Assembly (NCBI GenBank): GCA_035308165.1
Contig: DATGHC010000009.1
Coordinates: 62,001 to 126,000, forward strand
Length of the DNA: 64,000 nt
Origin: DASTCZ01 sp035308165
GTDB lineage: Bacteria; Acidobacteriota; Terriglobia; Acidiferrales; UBA7541
Direction: 5' to 3'
Shown: positions 18,054 through 27,176 of the stretch, one piece after another
Layout of the letters: every line of letters starts with the position of its first letter
Numbering within the stretch: the first letter of the stretch is position 1
The notes under the pieces: generated by a model
Seen by the model: the letters and a program-made list of their open reading frames with translations, nothing else
Databases searched by the model: none
What the model was told of the DNA's origin: nothing
Made by a program: the position numbers and the translations under genes

Positions 18054-19307
18054 ATGAATTCACAAAATGAACGCGCCTGCGGTTCGGTGTGGCGCCGGGA
18101 CAGGTTCGTCAAATTACTTTGCTTGGGAGCAGTGCTCATGACTGCGGGCTGTTCGCACCAAGGCAGTTCTGTGGGCGCAGACACGGCCGACGTTCGCACG
18201 GTCGCCGTCGCCACGGTGCAGCGCGGGCCGGTGGCGCGAACGCTGGACGTCCCCGCAGAGTTCCGCCCCTTCCAGGAAGTTGATCTTCTTGCGAAAGAAG
18301 CGGGCTACGTCAAAGAAATTTATGTGGATGTTGGGTACCACGTGCGCAAGGGCCAACTTCTCGCTGTTCTCGAAGTTCCCGAGCTCCAGGACGAAGTGAA
18401 TCAAGCAAATGCCGAAGTCAAAAGGTCAGAGGATGAAATTACCCGGGCCCAGGCAGACCAGCGACGCGCTCAATCCGCCTATGATCTCGCGCATCTTACC
18501 TACGCGCGGCTTGCAAACGTACTAAAAAACCGCCCGGAGCTGATCGCCCAGCAGGACGTGGACGACGCGGCGGGCAAAGACCAGCAAGCCCAGGCACAGT
18601 TGGACACCGCCAAGGCGGCACTGGCTTCCTCCAATCAACAATTGGAAGTGGCTCGCGCCCGACTCCAAAAAACTCAAACTCTCCTGGCCTATGCGGAAAT
18701 CCGCGCGCCGTTCGACGGTGTAGTCACCAAGCGGTACGCAGACAAGGGCACCATGCTCGCGGCCGGCACCTCTTCGGAAAAGCAGGCGATGCCGCTGGTG
18801 CAACTCTCTCAAAACGGGTTATTGCGCCTGACTATTCCCGTTCCCGAATCCGCGGTGTCGATGATTCATGTCGGCTCTCCAGCCACTATTCATGTTCCGG
18901 AATTAAATCGAGACATTTCCGGCAAAGTTACTCGTTTCGCGGGGATGGTGACCACGGAGACGCGTACGATGGACACGGAAATTGACGTTCCCAATCCGAA
19001 GTTCGAGCTGACCCCGGGAATGTACGCCAATGTCTCCCTGGTTCTCGATCAGCAATCCAATGCGCTTATCGTTCCGATTGAAGCCATAGTGAGCGTCGGT
19101 GAAAATACCACTGCGCTGGTCGTCAATTCGTCGCACCAACTGGAAGAGCGTCAGGTTAAGGTAGGGATTGAAACTGCCAACCGAGTCCAGATTCTTTCTG
19201 GTCTCCAGGAAAATGAACTTGTGGTGATCGGCGGTCGGAGTCAGCTCCGCGTCGGTGAAAAAGTTCAGCCCAAGCAAATTCAATCCACGGATCAGGGGAG
19301 CCACTAA
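18054..19307 (+). CDS. RND efflux periplasmic adaptor lipoprotein
   Basis: Membrane-fusion subunit joining the RND pump to the outer-membrane channel. It has 417 residues with a lipoprotein signal (LCLGAVLMTAGC, lipobox TAGC). The first lipoyl half is QEVDLLAKEAGYVKEIYVD. A long coiled-coil hairpin spans residues 105-210 (ANAEVKRSEDEITRAQADQR). The second lipoyl half is AEIRAPFDGVVTKRYADKG, followed by the beta-barrel and membrane-proximal domains. Its TAA overlaps the pump ATG by 1 nt, so it is translationally coupled as the first gene of a three-gene operon. Confidence 0.95.
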   Translation: MNSQNERACGSVWRRDRFVKLLCLGAVLMTAGCSHQGSSVGADTADVRTVAVATVQRGPVARTLDVPAEFRPFQEVDLLAKEAGYVKEIYVDVGYHVRKGQLLAVLEVPELQDEVNQANAEVKRSEDEITRAQADQRRAQSAYDLAHLTYARLANVLKNRPELIAQQDVDDAAGKDQQAQAQLDTAKAALASSNQQLEVARARLQKTQTLLAYAEIRAPFDGVVTKRYADKGTMLAAGTSSEKQAMPLVQLSQNGLLRLTIPVPESAVSMIHVGSPATIHVPELNRDISGKVTRFAGMVTTETRTMDTEIDVPNPKFELTPGMYANVSLVLDQQSNALIVPIEAIVSVGENTTALVVNSSHQLEERQVKVGIETANRVQILSGLQENELVVIGGRSQLRVGEKVQPKQIQSTDQGSH

Positions 19308-22300
19308 TGCCCCGCTTTTCGATCCGCAATCCTTATTTCATCATTGTGGCTTGCCTGGTGATTGTCTCCATCGGGACTGTCAGCTACGTGCGCATGCCCG
19401 TGGATTTGTTCCCCAACATCAACATTCCGGTGGTTGAAGTGGCCACGTTTTATAACGGAATGCCACCGGAAGAAATCGAAAATGAAATCACCAGCGTTTT
19501 TGAGCGGTTTTTTACGCTCGGATCGGGCATTGACCACATGGAATCCCGCTCCCTGCCCGGTGTCAGCATCATCAAGATTTTCTTCCAGCCGGGCACCGAC
19601 CCCGATGCCGACGTATCCGAAATCTCGAACCTGGCGATGGCGGATTTGCGCCGCCTTCCGCCTGGAACATTCCCGCCCATCGTTTTGAAGTTTGACGCTT
19701 CAAGCTTGCCGGTTTGTCTGGTCACACTGAAGGGAGAGGGCCTGACGGAAACGCAATTGCGCGACATCGGCCAGTTTACGGTTCGTACCCAGCTGGCTGT
19801 CGCTCAGGGAGCATCGGTGCCACAGCCTTTCGGCGGCCGGTATCGCCAAATCATGGTGTACGTTGACCCCAGCAAACTTCAATCTCACGACTTGAGCCTG
19901 ATGGATGTCGTCCGCGCGGTCAATGATGCCAACATTATTCTTCCCGCGGGCGACGCCAAGATCGGTCCGTACGATTACAACATTTATACCAACAGCCAGA
20001 TCGGTTCCATGTCCGACATCAATAGGCTTCCCATCAAAACCGTGGGGACCGCTCCCGTTACGGTTGGCGACGTGGGGGTGACCAAGGATGCCTCCACGAT
20101 TCAAACCAACATTGTCCGAGTGGATGGTCAGCAATCCGTCTATCTCCCGATCATGAAGCAAGGCGGCGACACCAACACCATCGCTGTCGTCAATGAAGTT
20201 CGCGACGTCCTCAATAATTTGGTGGACATCCCCAAGCAACTTGAGACCCACGTGGTCTTCGATCAATCCGAATTCGTAAAGAACGCCATTAACACCATAT
20301 TCCGTGAAGGATCCATCGGCTTGCTCCTCACTGCCCTGATGGTCCTTATCTTTCTGTCCAGTCTTCGCGCCACACTCGCGGTATTCCTTTCCATCCCGCT
20401 TTCGGCGCTTGCGGCGGTCATCTGCCTCTACTTCGGGGGCGGCTCCATCAATTCGATGGTACTCGCCGGGTTGGCCATCGTCTTCTCGCGTCTGATTGAT
20501 AACTCGGTGATCGTCCTGGAAAATATTTTCCGCCATCTGGAAATGGGAGAGCCGCCTGAAGTCGCAGCGGAGAAGGGCGGGCAAGAAGTTGCTCTGGCGG
20601 TATTGGCGGCGACAATCACCAGCGCCGTGGTTTTCTTCCCGGTGACGTTTCTATATGGCGTAAGCCGCTTTCTGTTTTCCGCCCTTGCTCTTGCCGTGGT
20701 GCTCGCTCTTTTCGCCTCCTACTTCGTGGCGCTGACCGTCGTGCCCTTGTTTTGCGCCAAACTCATTAAGTCACATTCTCATGCCGCGGCCGAGGTCAAT
20801 GAGTACGACGAACTGAGCGGGCGCGCCAGGGTGAAATCCCGAAAAACCATTGGCCAGCGATTCAACGAACGCTTCTACCGTGTCTTTGAGGCCATGCTGA
20901 AACGGTATGACAACGAGGTAAAAAAAAGAATCGAGCATCCCTGGCGGGTTGTGGGCGCCGTCGCCGCGGTATTCCTCATCAGCCTGTTGCTTTTCCCACT
21001 TCTGGGTGAAGCCTTCTTCCCCCGGTCAGACGCCGGCGAGTTCGTGATCACCCTGAAAGCTCCTTCCGGCACGCGCATCGAAATGACCAACGAGATCGTG
21101 GCTCAAGCTGAAAATATTGTCCGCAAGGTGATCCCCCCGAATGAACTGCGGCTTATCGTCTCCAATATCGGCATCACCTCTGATTTTTCGGCCATGTATA
21201 CAACCAACTCCGGCCCGCACACCGCCACGATCCAAGTCGAACTCAACGGAGATCACAAGGTCAGCAGTTTTGATTACATGGACCGTGTCCGGGCGCAAAT
21301 CAATTCGGATTTGCCGAGCGTCAGCACATTTCTTACTTCGGGCGGGGTTCAGGAAGCTGTCTTGAATCAGGGTTTGCCTGCCCCAATCGACATTCAAGTC
21401 GTGGGTTCCCGCCTCGAAAGCACTTACGCTGTCGCACAGGATCTGGCTCACCAGATTCGCGGCTTACCCAGTGTCAGTGGCGTGTTTATCCCGCAGGATC
21501 TAGACTACCCCTCACTGCGCGTGAATGTGGACCGCCTCCGCGCCGGTGAACTTGGCCTCAACCAGAAGGAAGTTGTGGACAATGTCGTCACCGCCCTCAC
21601 TTCCAACGGCATGATCGCGCCCAGCTACTGGGTGGATCCAAAATCCGGAATCGAATACCTGCTCACCGTCCAGTACAACGAGAAACAGATTAGTTCTCTT
21701 GGCGATGTCCGCAACATTCCCATCCGCTCGCAAAATGAGCTTCACACCTCCTTGCTCGACGCCGTTAGCAAGATTGCTCCTTTTCAGGCCCCCACCGAGG
21801 TGGATCATTACCAGGTCCAGCGCATCATTGACATTTATGTGACGCCAAAAGGCGAGGATTTGCGGCGAGTGGCCAATTCGATTCAGGAAATTCTGGCGCA
21901 CACACCCGTGGAAGATGGAATACGCGTCGAATTGCATGGCATGGTCCTGGGAATGAGGGCCTCATTTGTCAGCTTCGGACTCGGATTGCTCTTTTCTCTT
22001 CTTCTTCTCTATCTGGTCCTGGTCGCGCAGTTCCGCTCCTTTGTAGACCCGTTTCTAATCTTGCTGGCCGTACCTCCCGGGCTCACCGGTGTCTTGATCC
22101 TGCTGTACACGACCGGCACAACGCTAAACGTGCTGTCGTTGATGGGCATCATAATGATGGTCGGTATGGTGGTTTCCAACAGTATTCTTATTGTGGAATT
22201 CGCGCACCGCCTTCAGGAAGAAGGCCGCTCCGCCCGCGACGCGGTTGTGGATTCCTGCCGCATCCGCTTGCGCCCGATTCTGATGACCTCACTCGCAACG

Positions 22301-22492
22301 GTCTTCGGATTGATTCCGATGGCGCTGAAATTCGGTACCGGTAGCGAAGCTTATGCACCGCTGGCCCGGGCCATCATCGGGGGCCTGGTGGTTTCTGTAA
22401 TCGTGACGATCTTCATCGTCCCGGCCGCGTACATTCTGGTTTTTGGACGCCGCAGCGGAGCCCCGGAAGTTTCCGGCACTCAGGAGGCATAA
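19307..22492 (+). CDS. RND efflux pump (AcrB/HAE1-like) with non-canonical proton-relay residues
   Basis: Inner-membrane pump of 1061 residues with twelve helices and two large periplasmic loops, the typical AcrB size and layout. N-terminus IRNPYFIIVACLVIVSIGTV and PVDLFPNINIPVVEV are family marks. In AcrB, TM4 has Asp407-Asp408 and TM10 has Lys940. Here TM4 reads FSRLIDNSVIVLEN (Asp398-Asn399) and TM10 reads VVSNSILIVEF (Ser957), so one acidic residue and the lysine are both replaced. The Arg/Thr motif RLRPILMTSLA is kept. Loss of both charges in step suggests a subfamily with altered proton coupling rather than a dead pump. The stop overlaps the TolC-like start. Substrate unknown. Confidence 0.95.
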   Translation: MPRFSIRNPYFIIVACLVIVSIGTVSYVRMPVDLFPNINIPVVEVATFYNGMPPEEIENEITSVFERFFTLGSGIDHMESRSLPGVSIIKIFFQPGTDPDADVSEISNLAMADLRRLPPGTFPPIVLKFDASSLPVCLVTLKGEGLTETQLRDIGQFTVRTQLAVAQGASVPQPFGGRYRQIMVYVDPSKLQSHDLSLMDVVRAVNDANIILPAGDAKIGPYDYNIYTNSQIGSMSDINRLPIKTVGTAPVTVGDVGVTKDASTIQTNIVRVDGQQSVYLPIMKQGGDTNTIAVVNEVRDVLNNLVDIPKQLETHVVFDQSEFVKNAINTIFREGSIGLLLTALMVLIFLSSLRATLAVFLSIPLSALAAVICLYFGGGSINSMVLAGLAIVFSRLIDNSVIVLENIFRHLEMGEPPEVAAEKGGQEVALAVLAATITSAVVFFPVTFLYGVSRFLFSALALAVVLALFASYFVALTVVPLFCAKLIKSHSHAAAEVNEYDELSGRARVKSRKTIGQRFNERFYRVFEAMLKRYDNEVKKRIEHPWRVVGAVAAVFLISLLLFPLLGEAFFPRSDAGEFVITLKAPSGTRIEMTNEIVAQAENIVRKVIPPNELRLIVSNIGITSDFSAMYTTNSGPHTATIQVELNGDHKVSSFDYMDRVRAQINSDLPSVSTFLTSGGVQEAVLNQGLPAPIDIQVVGSRLESTYAVAQDLAHQIRGLPSVSGVFIPQDLDYPSLRVNVDRLRAGELGLNQKEVVDNVVTALTSNGMIAPSYWVDPKSGIEYLLTVQYNEKQISSLGDVRNIPIRSQNELHTSLLDAVSKIAPFQAPTEVDHYQVQRIIDIYVTPKGEDLRRVANSIQEILAHTPVEDGIRVELHGMVLGMRASFVSFGLGLLFSLLLLYLVLVAQFRSFVDPFLILLAVPPGLTGVLILLYTTGTTLNVLSLMGIIMMVGMVVSNSILIVEFAHRLQEEGRSARDAVVDSCRIRLRPILMTSLATVFGLIPMALKFGTGSEAYAPLARAIIGGLVVSVIVTIFIVPAAYILVFGRRSGAPEVSGTQEA

Positions 22493-23826
22493 TGCGTTCG
22501 TTTTTGCGAATTATCTTTTTTACTTTGTGCATCTTGTTGATGGCCTGCCTGGTCGTCCCGCAGTCTTCACCGGCTCCTCAAATGCCCGGGCAGCCCTCGC
22601 GACAGGTTCCCGCGCGCTTGACCCTCGACGAGGCTCATCGCCTGGCCCTGCAGAACCATCCACAAATTCAGGCCGCGCAATCCGCGGCGGCCGCCGCCGG
22701 TGAAGTTACAACTCAAGTTCGCTCCGCCTACTATCCGAACGTTTATGGAAGCATTACCGGCGTGGAGGCGGACAACGGCAGCCGCATCGCTGCGGGGTTT
22801 CTCAATAATCCCAGCGTATTCAACCGTTTTGCTTCCGGAGTAGGCCTTGAACAGCTGGTCACCGATTTCGGCCGCACACAAAACCTGGTGGCCAGCGCCC
22901 GGCTGCAAGCGCAAGCTGCCGAAGCGGGCGTGAATTTCTCACGCGCCGATGTTCTGCTCACCGTGGATCGCGCTTTTTACGGCGCACTGCGCGCCCAGGC
23001 CATCCTGACCGTGGCGGAGCAAACCGTGAAGCAGCGCCAGACGGCCGCGGATCAGATCAATGTGCTCGCGCAGAATCAAAGGAAGTCGGGCCTGGATGTA
23101 AGCTTCGCCGACGTAGTATTAGGCGAGGCGCGCTTGCTGCTGGTGAAGGCCCAGAATGATGTTGCGGCCTCTCAGGCCGTATTGTCCGAGGCGCTCGGAG
23201 TTCCCGATCACCAAAGATTTGATTTGGTTGACCCGCAGGCCGCAGCGCCGGCGCTCCCTACGGTGGATGAGGCCATCGCGCAAGCCAATCAGCTCCGGCC
23301 GGAAGTTGCCGCGCTCCGGTTGGAAGTTGATTCCGCGCAGCATTTCGCAACCGCCGAGCGCGATCTATTGCTGCCGACAATTTCCCTCACGGGGGTCGCG
23401 GGCGTGGTCCCTTATCGCCAGCCACAGCTCCCCGAAGCGTATTCCGCCGCAGGATTCAACGTACACATCCCAATTTTCAACGGAAAACTTTACGGTGCCC
23501 GGCGCGCCGAGGCCGATGATCGCACGCGACAGGCCCAGGCGGCCCTCAACGACTTGCAGGGAAAAGTTGCCCGCGACGTTCGCCTGGCCTGGCTTTCCGC
23601 GAACACCGCTTTGCAGAACCTTTCCCTTACCGCGCAACTGTTTGAGGCTGCAAATAAAGCCCTTGAACTCGCCCAGTCCCGGTACGACCTCGGGCTCAGC
23701 AACATCGTGGAATTGAACCAGGCGCAGCTTAATGCGGCGGAGGCTGGTATCGCAGAGGCTAGCGCGAAATACGACTACGCCACTCGTCTGTCAGAACTGG
23801 CCTATCAGGAGGGCATGCTCCGTTAA
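22492..23826 (+). CDS. TolC-family outer-membrane efflux channel
   Basis: Outer-membrane and periplasmic exit duct of the tripartite pump. It has 444 residues: signal sequence (FFTLCILLMACLVVPQ; LMAC could be a lipobox), then two OEP repeats beginning LTLDEAHRLALQNHPQIQAA and, in the second half, TVDEAIAQANQLRPEVAALR. It ends ARYDLG-like (read SRYDLGLSNIVELNQAQLNAAEA), the classic TolC closing helix. Its ATG overlaps the pump stop (TAATG). It is the last gene of the operon; only a weak 5-bp stem follows, so the terminator is unclear. Confidence 0.95.
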   Translation: MRSFLRIIFFTLCILLMACLVVPQSSPAPQMPGQPSRQVPARLTLDEAHRLALQNHPQIQAAQSAAAAAGEVTTQVRSAYYPNVYGSITGVEADNGSRIAAGFLNNPSVFNRFASGVGLEQLVTDFGRTQNLVASARLQAQAAEAGVNFSRADVLLTVDRAFYGALRAQAILTVAEQTVKQRQTAADQINVLAQNQRKSGLDVSFADVVLGEARLLLVKAQNDVAASQAVLSEALGVPDHQRFDLVDPQAAAPALPTVDEAIAQANQLRPEVAALRLEVDSAQHFATAERDLLLPTISLTGVAGVVPYRQPQLPEAYSAAGFNVHIPIFNGKLYGARRAEADDRTRQAQAALNDLQGKVARDVRLAWLSANTALQNLSLTAQLFEAANKALELAQSRYDLGLSNIVELNQAQLNAAEAGIAEASAKYDYATRLSELAYQEGMLR

Positions 23827-23976
23827 CCGTGTAGGAACCTCAGTTTAGGTTAAATCATTGCATATCAATAATTTATAAGAATAAACGGCGCAACGGGTAC
23901 TGCTCCTTCATTCCAAGAATTCGGGGCTCTCCGTTGATTCCACTCACTTCCCTAGCACAAAAAGGCCGCTTCTAGC

Positions 23977-24005
23977 TGTAACAGAACATTAACAATTCTC
24001 TCACA
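23977..24005 (+). promoter_or_regulatory. Pho-box-like triple direct repeat upstream of the porin gene
   Basis: Three 7-mers at exact 11-bp steps: TGTAACA (23977), ATTAACA (23988) and TCTCACA (23999). The first is identical to both copies upstream of pstS. The array ends 123 bp before the porin ATG; a TATATT near 24041 could be the -10 element. The 301-bp gap between the TolC gene and the porin otherwise holds nothing I recognise. PhoB binding is inferred. Confidence 0.5.
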
Positions 24006-24127
24006 TGCGGTTGACGGGCAACACCTACCCTCGCCCTTCGTTATATTTGTCCCGAGCGATGTTAAAGGCGTGCACCGGGGTGCTCGCTGGAACCCAGTAA
24101 GGAATCTCGATTCCCAAGGAGGAAATA

Positions 24128-25885
24128 ATGCGAAAGCTAGCAGTTTGGATCCTGGCACTCGGCATCGCGGCTGCACCGGCCGTGTTTGCCGCCGACGGGC
24201 CGGGTAAAGACAAGTCATCCGAGGACACCAAGAAAGCTGCCACGGATACGGCGAAGACCGAGTCAACAAAGGCGGATGCAACCAAGACAGATGCAGTGAA
24301 GAAGGACGCGACCACCACTCCGACGAATACGGAAGTTGTGGCGGAGATGGAACAGCTGCGCGCATTGCTGAAAGCGCAGGCCGATCAGCTTGAAGAACAG
24401 CGGCGCGAACTGGCGGAGATGAAGGCCGAACTCTCGCACGGCACGACAGCTGCGTCGGCGACTGCGGGCGAGGCATCGGGCGCGACCGCCTCCCCAACAA
24501 CTATGGCGGCTGCTTCACCTATGCCGGCGGCTAATCCTGCTGCCAATCCTGCCGCGCCACCGCAGGACAGCTCTTCACCGCTTCAATTCCGCATCGGCGA
24601 CGCTACCATCACTCCAGTCGGGTTCATGGATTTCACAACCGTATGGCGCAGCCGTGTTGGCGGCAGCGGCATCGGCACCAACTTCGCGGGCGTTCCCTAC
24701 GGGAGCACTACGGGGGCTTTGCCATTTGCTGCGAACTTGAGTGAGTTCCGTTTTAGCATGCAGAACTCGCGAATTGGTTTCCGTGTGGACGCCGACATAA
24801 AGGGTGCCCATGTGATGGGCTACATGGAAGCCGACTTCCTTGGGAACAATCCGGGAAACGTGGCGGTGACCAGCAACAGCAACACGCTTCGTTCACGCCT
24901 GTACTGGGTGGATGTCCGCAAGGGCCAGTGGGAAGTTCTCGGCGGCCAGACCTGGAGCTTAATCACTCCCAACCGCAGCGGCATCTCACCTTTGCCCGCT
25001 GACATCTTCTACTCCCAGAACATAGACGTAAACTACCAGGCCGGTATCACGTGGGGACGAATTCCGGAAGCCCGCTTCGTTTATCATCCCTCGGACAAGT
25101 TTGCTTTGGCATTCGCCCTCGAAGGTGCCGAACAATATACGGGTGGGTCGGCTGGCGCTCCGCAGATTACTTGTCCCGGAGCCCTTGGAACTATCTGTAC
25201 CGCTGAGTTCAACAATGGAGGAACCACACTGGCCTCTACCAGTCGCGCTCCCGACATCATCGTGAAAGCCGCATGGGACCCAATAAAGCGGTTCCACATT
25301 GAAGCGGGAGGAGTCGAGAGCCAATTTCACGACTTCAATCCCACGACTGCCGCCAAGTTCAATTCGACGGGCGGAGGCGCTTTCCTTAACCTGAACGGCG
25401 AAGTGTTTAAGGGTATGCGGTTGATTGTGAATACTTTCTGGAGCGATGGCGGCGGCCGCTACATCTTCGGGACGGTGCCGGATGCAATCATCCGCGCCAA
25501 CGGCGCCATTTCGCCAATCCACGTCGGTTCGACCGTTGATGGCTTCGAGTACACACACGGAAATACCTTGCTTTACGCCTATTACGGTGGAATCTTCGCG
25601 ACTCGAAACCTTGCTTTCGACACGAACGGGACGACCGTCATCGGCTATGGAGTTCCCGGTAATCCTGCTCAGAACCGTTCGATCACGGAATACACCGGGG
25701 GCTTCGCTCAGACGTTCGCGAAGAGCCCGAAGTATGGCGCGCTCATCTTTATGGGACAGTATTCCTTCGTAAACCGTGATCCCTGGGGCGTGGTTGCCGG
25801 ACAGCCGGAGAACGCGCACATGAACATGTTCTTCCTGAACTTGCGCTATCTGCTGCCGGGCTCGGCTCCGACAATCGGCAAGTAA
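24128..25885 (+). CDS. Outer-membrane porin with N-terminal coiled coil, putative Pho-regulon member
   Basis: A 585-residue protein. The signal peptide is AVWILALGIAAAPAVFAAD. A Lys/Thr/Ala/Asp-rich stretch spans about residues 25-65, and a coiled coil about 68-100 (EMEQLRALLKAQADQLEEQR). An Ala/Pro linker follows, then a beta-barrel from about 155 to the end, with alternating patterns (FRFSMQNSRIGFRVDADIKG, WEVLGGQTWSLITP). It closes with NMFFLNLRYLL, an aromatic barrel end. This resembles DcaP/OprP-like porins, but family membership is not certain. The coiled coil may bind peptidoglycan or form a trimer. AAGGAGG precedes ATG 24128. Its position between the pst and phoBR-phoU operons, and the upstream Pho-box-like array, suggest phosphate or phospho-compound uptake. 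Confidence 0.85.
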   Translation: MRKLAVWILALGIAAAPAVFAADGPGKDKSSEDTKKAATDTAKTESTKADATKTDAVKKDATTTPTNTEVVAEMEQLRALLKAQADQLEEQRRELAEMKAELSHGTTAASATAGEASGATASPTTMAAASPMPAANPAANPAAPPQDSSSPLQFRIGDATITPVGFMDFTTVWRSRVGGSGIGTNFAGVPYGSTTGALPFAANLSEFRFSMQNSRIGFRVDADIKGAHVMGYMEADFLGNNPGNVAVTSNSNTLRSRLYWVDVRKGQWEVLGGQTWSLITPNRSGISPLPADIFYSQNIDVNYQAGITWGRIPEARFVYHPSDKFALAFALEGAEQYTGGSAGAPQITCPGALGTICTAEFNNGGTTLASTSRAPDIIVKAAWDPIKRFHIEAGGVESQFHDFNPTTAAKFNSTGGGAFLNLNGEVFKGMRLIVNTFWSDGGGRYIFGTVPDAIIRANGAISPIHVGSTVDGFEYTHGNTLLYAYYGGIFATRNLAFDTNGTTVIGYGVPGNPAQNRSITEYTGGFAQTFAKSPKYGALIFMGQYSFVNRDPWGVVAGQPENAHMNMFFLNLRYLLPGSAPTIGK

Positions 25886-26095
25886 ACCAATCCGAGAGAG
25901 ACTGGCCTGGCCAGTCCCTCCTACAAAAACCGGGCGGGAATTCGGTTCGCAGCAGCGGACAGAATTTCCGCCCCATTCATTTGGTAGCAAAGGCCGCCGC
26001 CGCGAACAGCGTGATTGCTGGCGCCAGCATAGACTTCCGACCTCTCTAACAACGGGATAATCCGCTGGCAAATATGACTTGTTTTTATTTGATGG
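25886..26095. other. Non-coding gap after the porin gene
   Basis: No gene is visible between the porin stop and the phoU terminator. The stretch holds a perfect 8-bp palindromic arm pair, GACTGGCC-T-GGCCAGTC at 25900-25916, with no T-tract. It might slow transcription leaving the porin gene. Confidence 0.4.
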
Positions 26096-26131
26096 AAAAA
26101 AAGAGGCCGGCGCCAGGGGAACGCCGGCCTC
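26096..26131 (-). terminator. Intrinsic terminator of the phoB-phoR-phoU operon
   Basis: Read on the reverse strand, GAGGCCGGCG pairs perfectly with CGCCGGCCTC (10-bp GC-rich stem, 9-nt loop) and is followed at once by seven Ts. It lies about 110 nt after the phoU stop. A strong factor-independent terminator. Confidence 0.85.
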
Positions 26132-26241
26132 GCGGCAGGAAACGACCTGAAGCTTTTGTGTCCTCAGGCGGAGAAGCCAGGGAATAAACGCTCCTCAACG
26201 CCACATTCCTATCTGGCCAACTTCAACACCCTATCAACCAA

Positions 26242-26970
26242 TTATGAATTCTGCGTGAGTCCCGGTTGGGACAATTCCTGTGACGCGGCCAGCGCCCGTC
26301 CGTGCCGCACGTCCAGCCCGCGCAGCCAGAATATGGTGTCCTCCGCGATATTGGTGGCGTGGTCGGCGATTCGCTCCAAATAGCGGGTGGCCAGCACAAA
26401 CTGCAGGCCAGAAGCCACGCGCCCCGGCCCTTCGATCATGTTGGCCATGAGCCCCTCAAAGATCTGATCGCGGTAGCGGTCCACGATGTCGTCCGACTCC
26501 AGAACTTCTCCGGCCATCACCACATTGCGGAAAATCAGAGCCCCGAAACTCTTGGTCACCATTGCCTTCACCGCCGACGCCATCGGCGCAAGCTCCAACG
26601 GAGGTTCCACGGACGGCATCTGCTGCAGCGATATCACGCGCTCGGCGATGTTCACGGCCAGGTCACCCATGCGCTCGAGGTCGTTGGTGATTTTGAGCGT
26701 GGCTACTGTAAGACGGATTTCCTCATCCGGAAGCTGGCGGGTACGCAGCACGCGGACGGCCTGCTCATCCATCAGGATCTCCATCTCGTTTACGCGCGGC
26801 TCCATCAGGAAAATTTCGCTCGCCAGCTGGCTGGAGGTCGGCTCGTAAACGGCCAGGAGCGCTTTCAACGCCTTGTTCAGGCTCCCTTCCACCGTTCGCG
26901 CCATGGAAATTAGGTAATTCATAAGCGCTTCCTGGTAAACCAGCTCCGGCCCTCTTGTCTGACTCGCCAT
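26242..26970 (-). CDS. phoU: PhoU-family protein, second copy linked to phoBR
   Basis: A 242-residue all-helical PhoU homologue. Repeat 1 has TNDLERMGDLAVNI and repeat 2 has TRYLERIADHATNI, the metal-binding signatures; in the second, Gly-Asp is changed to Ala-Asp. It differs clearly from the pst-linked PhoU, so it is an older paralogue rather than a recent copy. GGAGGGAG is well placed before ATG 26970. It follows phoR on the same strand after a 206-nt gap and ends at a strong terminator. A direct role in modulating PhoR is likely, but which of the two PhoU proteins couples to PstB cannot be told. Confidence 0.93.
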   Translation of the reverse strand: MASQTRGPELVYQEALMNYLISMARTVEGSLNKALKALLAVYEPTSSQLASEIFLMEPRVNEMEILMDEQAVRVLRTRQLPDEEIRLTVATLKITNDLERMGDLAVNIAERVISLQQMPSVEPPLELAPMASAVKAMVTKSFGALIFRNVVMAGEVLESDDIVDRYRDQIFEGLMANMIEGPGRVASGLQFVLATRYLERIADHATNIAEDTIFWLRGLDVRHGRALAASQELSQPGLTQNS

Positions 26971-27176
26971 GGGTCACTCCCTCCGGCCCTGCTAGCACCG
27001 GAAATGCCAGCCTACGCTCGCAAGATTACGGGTATATGAAACGCGCGTGAATTTTAAGGTGGAGGCGGCCGTGTTTCCGTTGTTTTCCGGTGGGGATTGA
27101 AGGGTATTGCGGTCTTCTCGTGGGTACCCCGGGCTATTCTGACTAATTCCGTCCTAAATGCGCTAAAGCTTTTTCT

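Noticed and set aside
25900..25916. Palindrome GACTGGCC-T-GGCCAGTC as terminator of the porin gene
   Set aside because: Single-base loop and no T-tract; not a standard intrinsic terminator.
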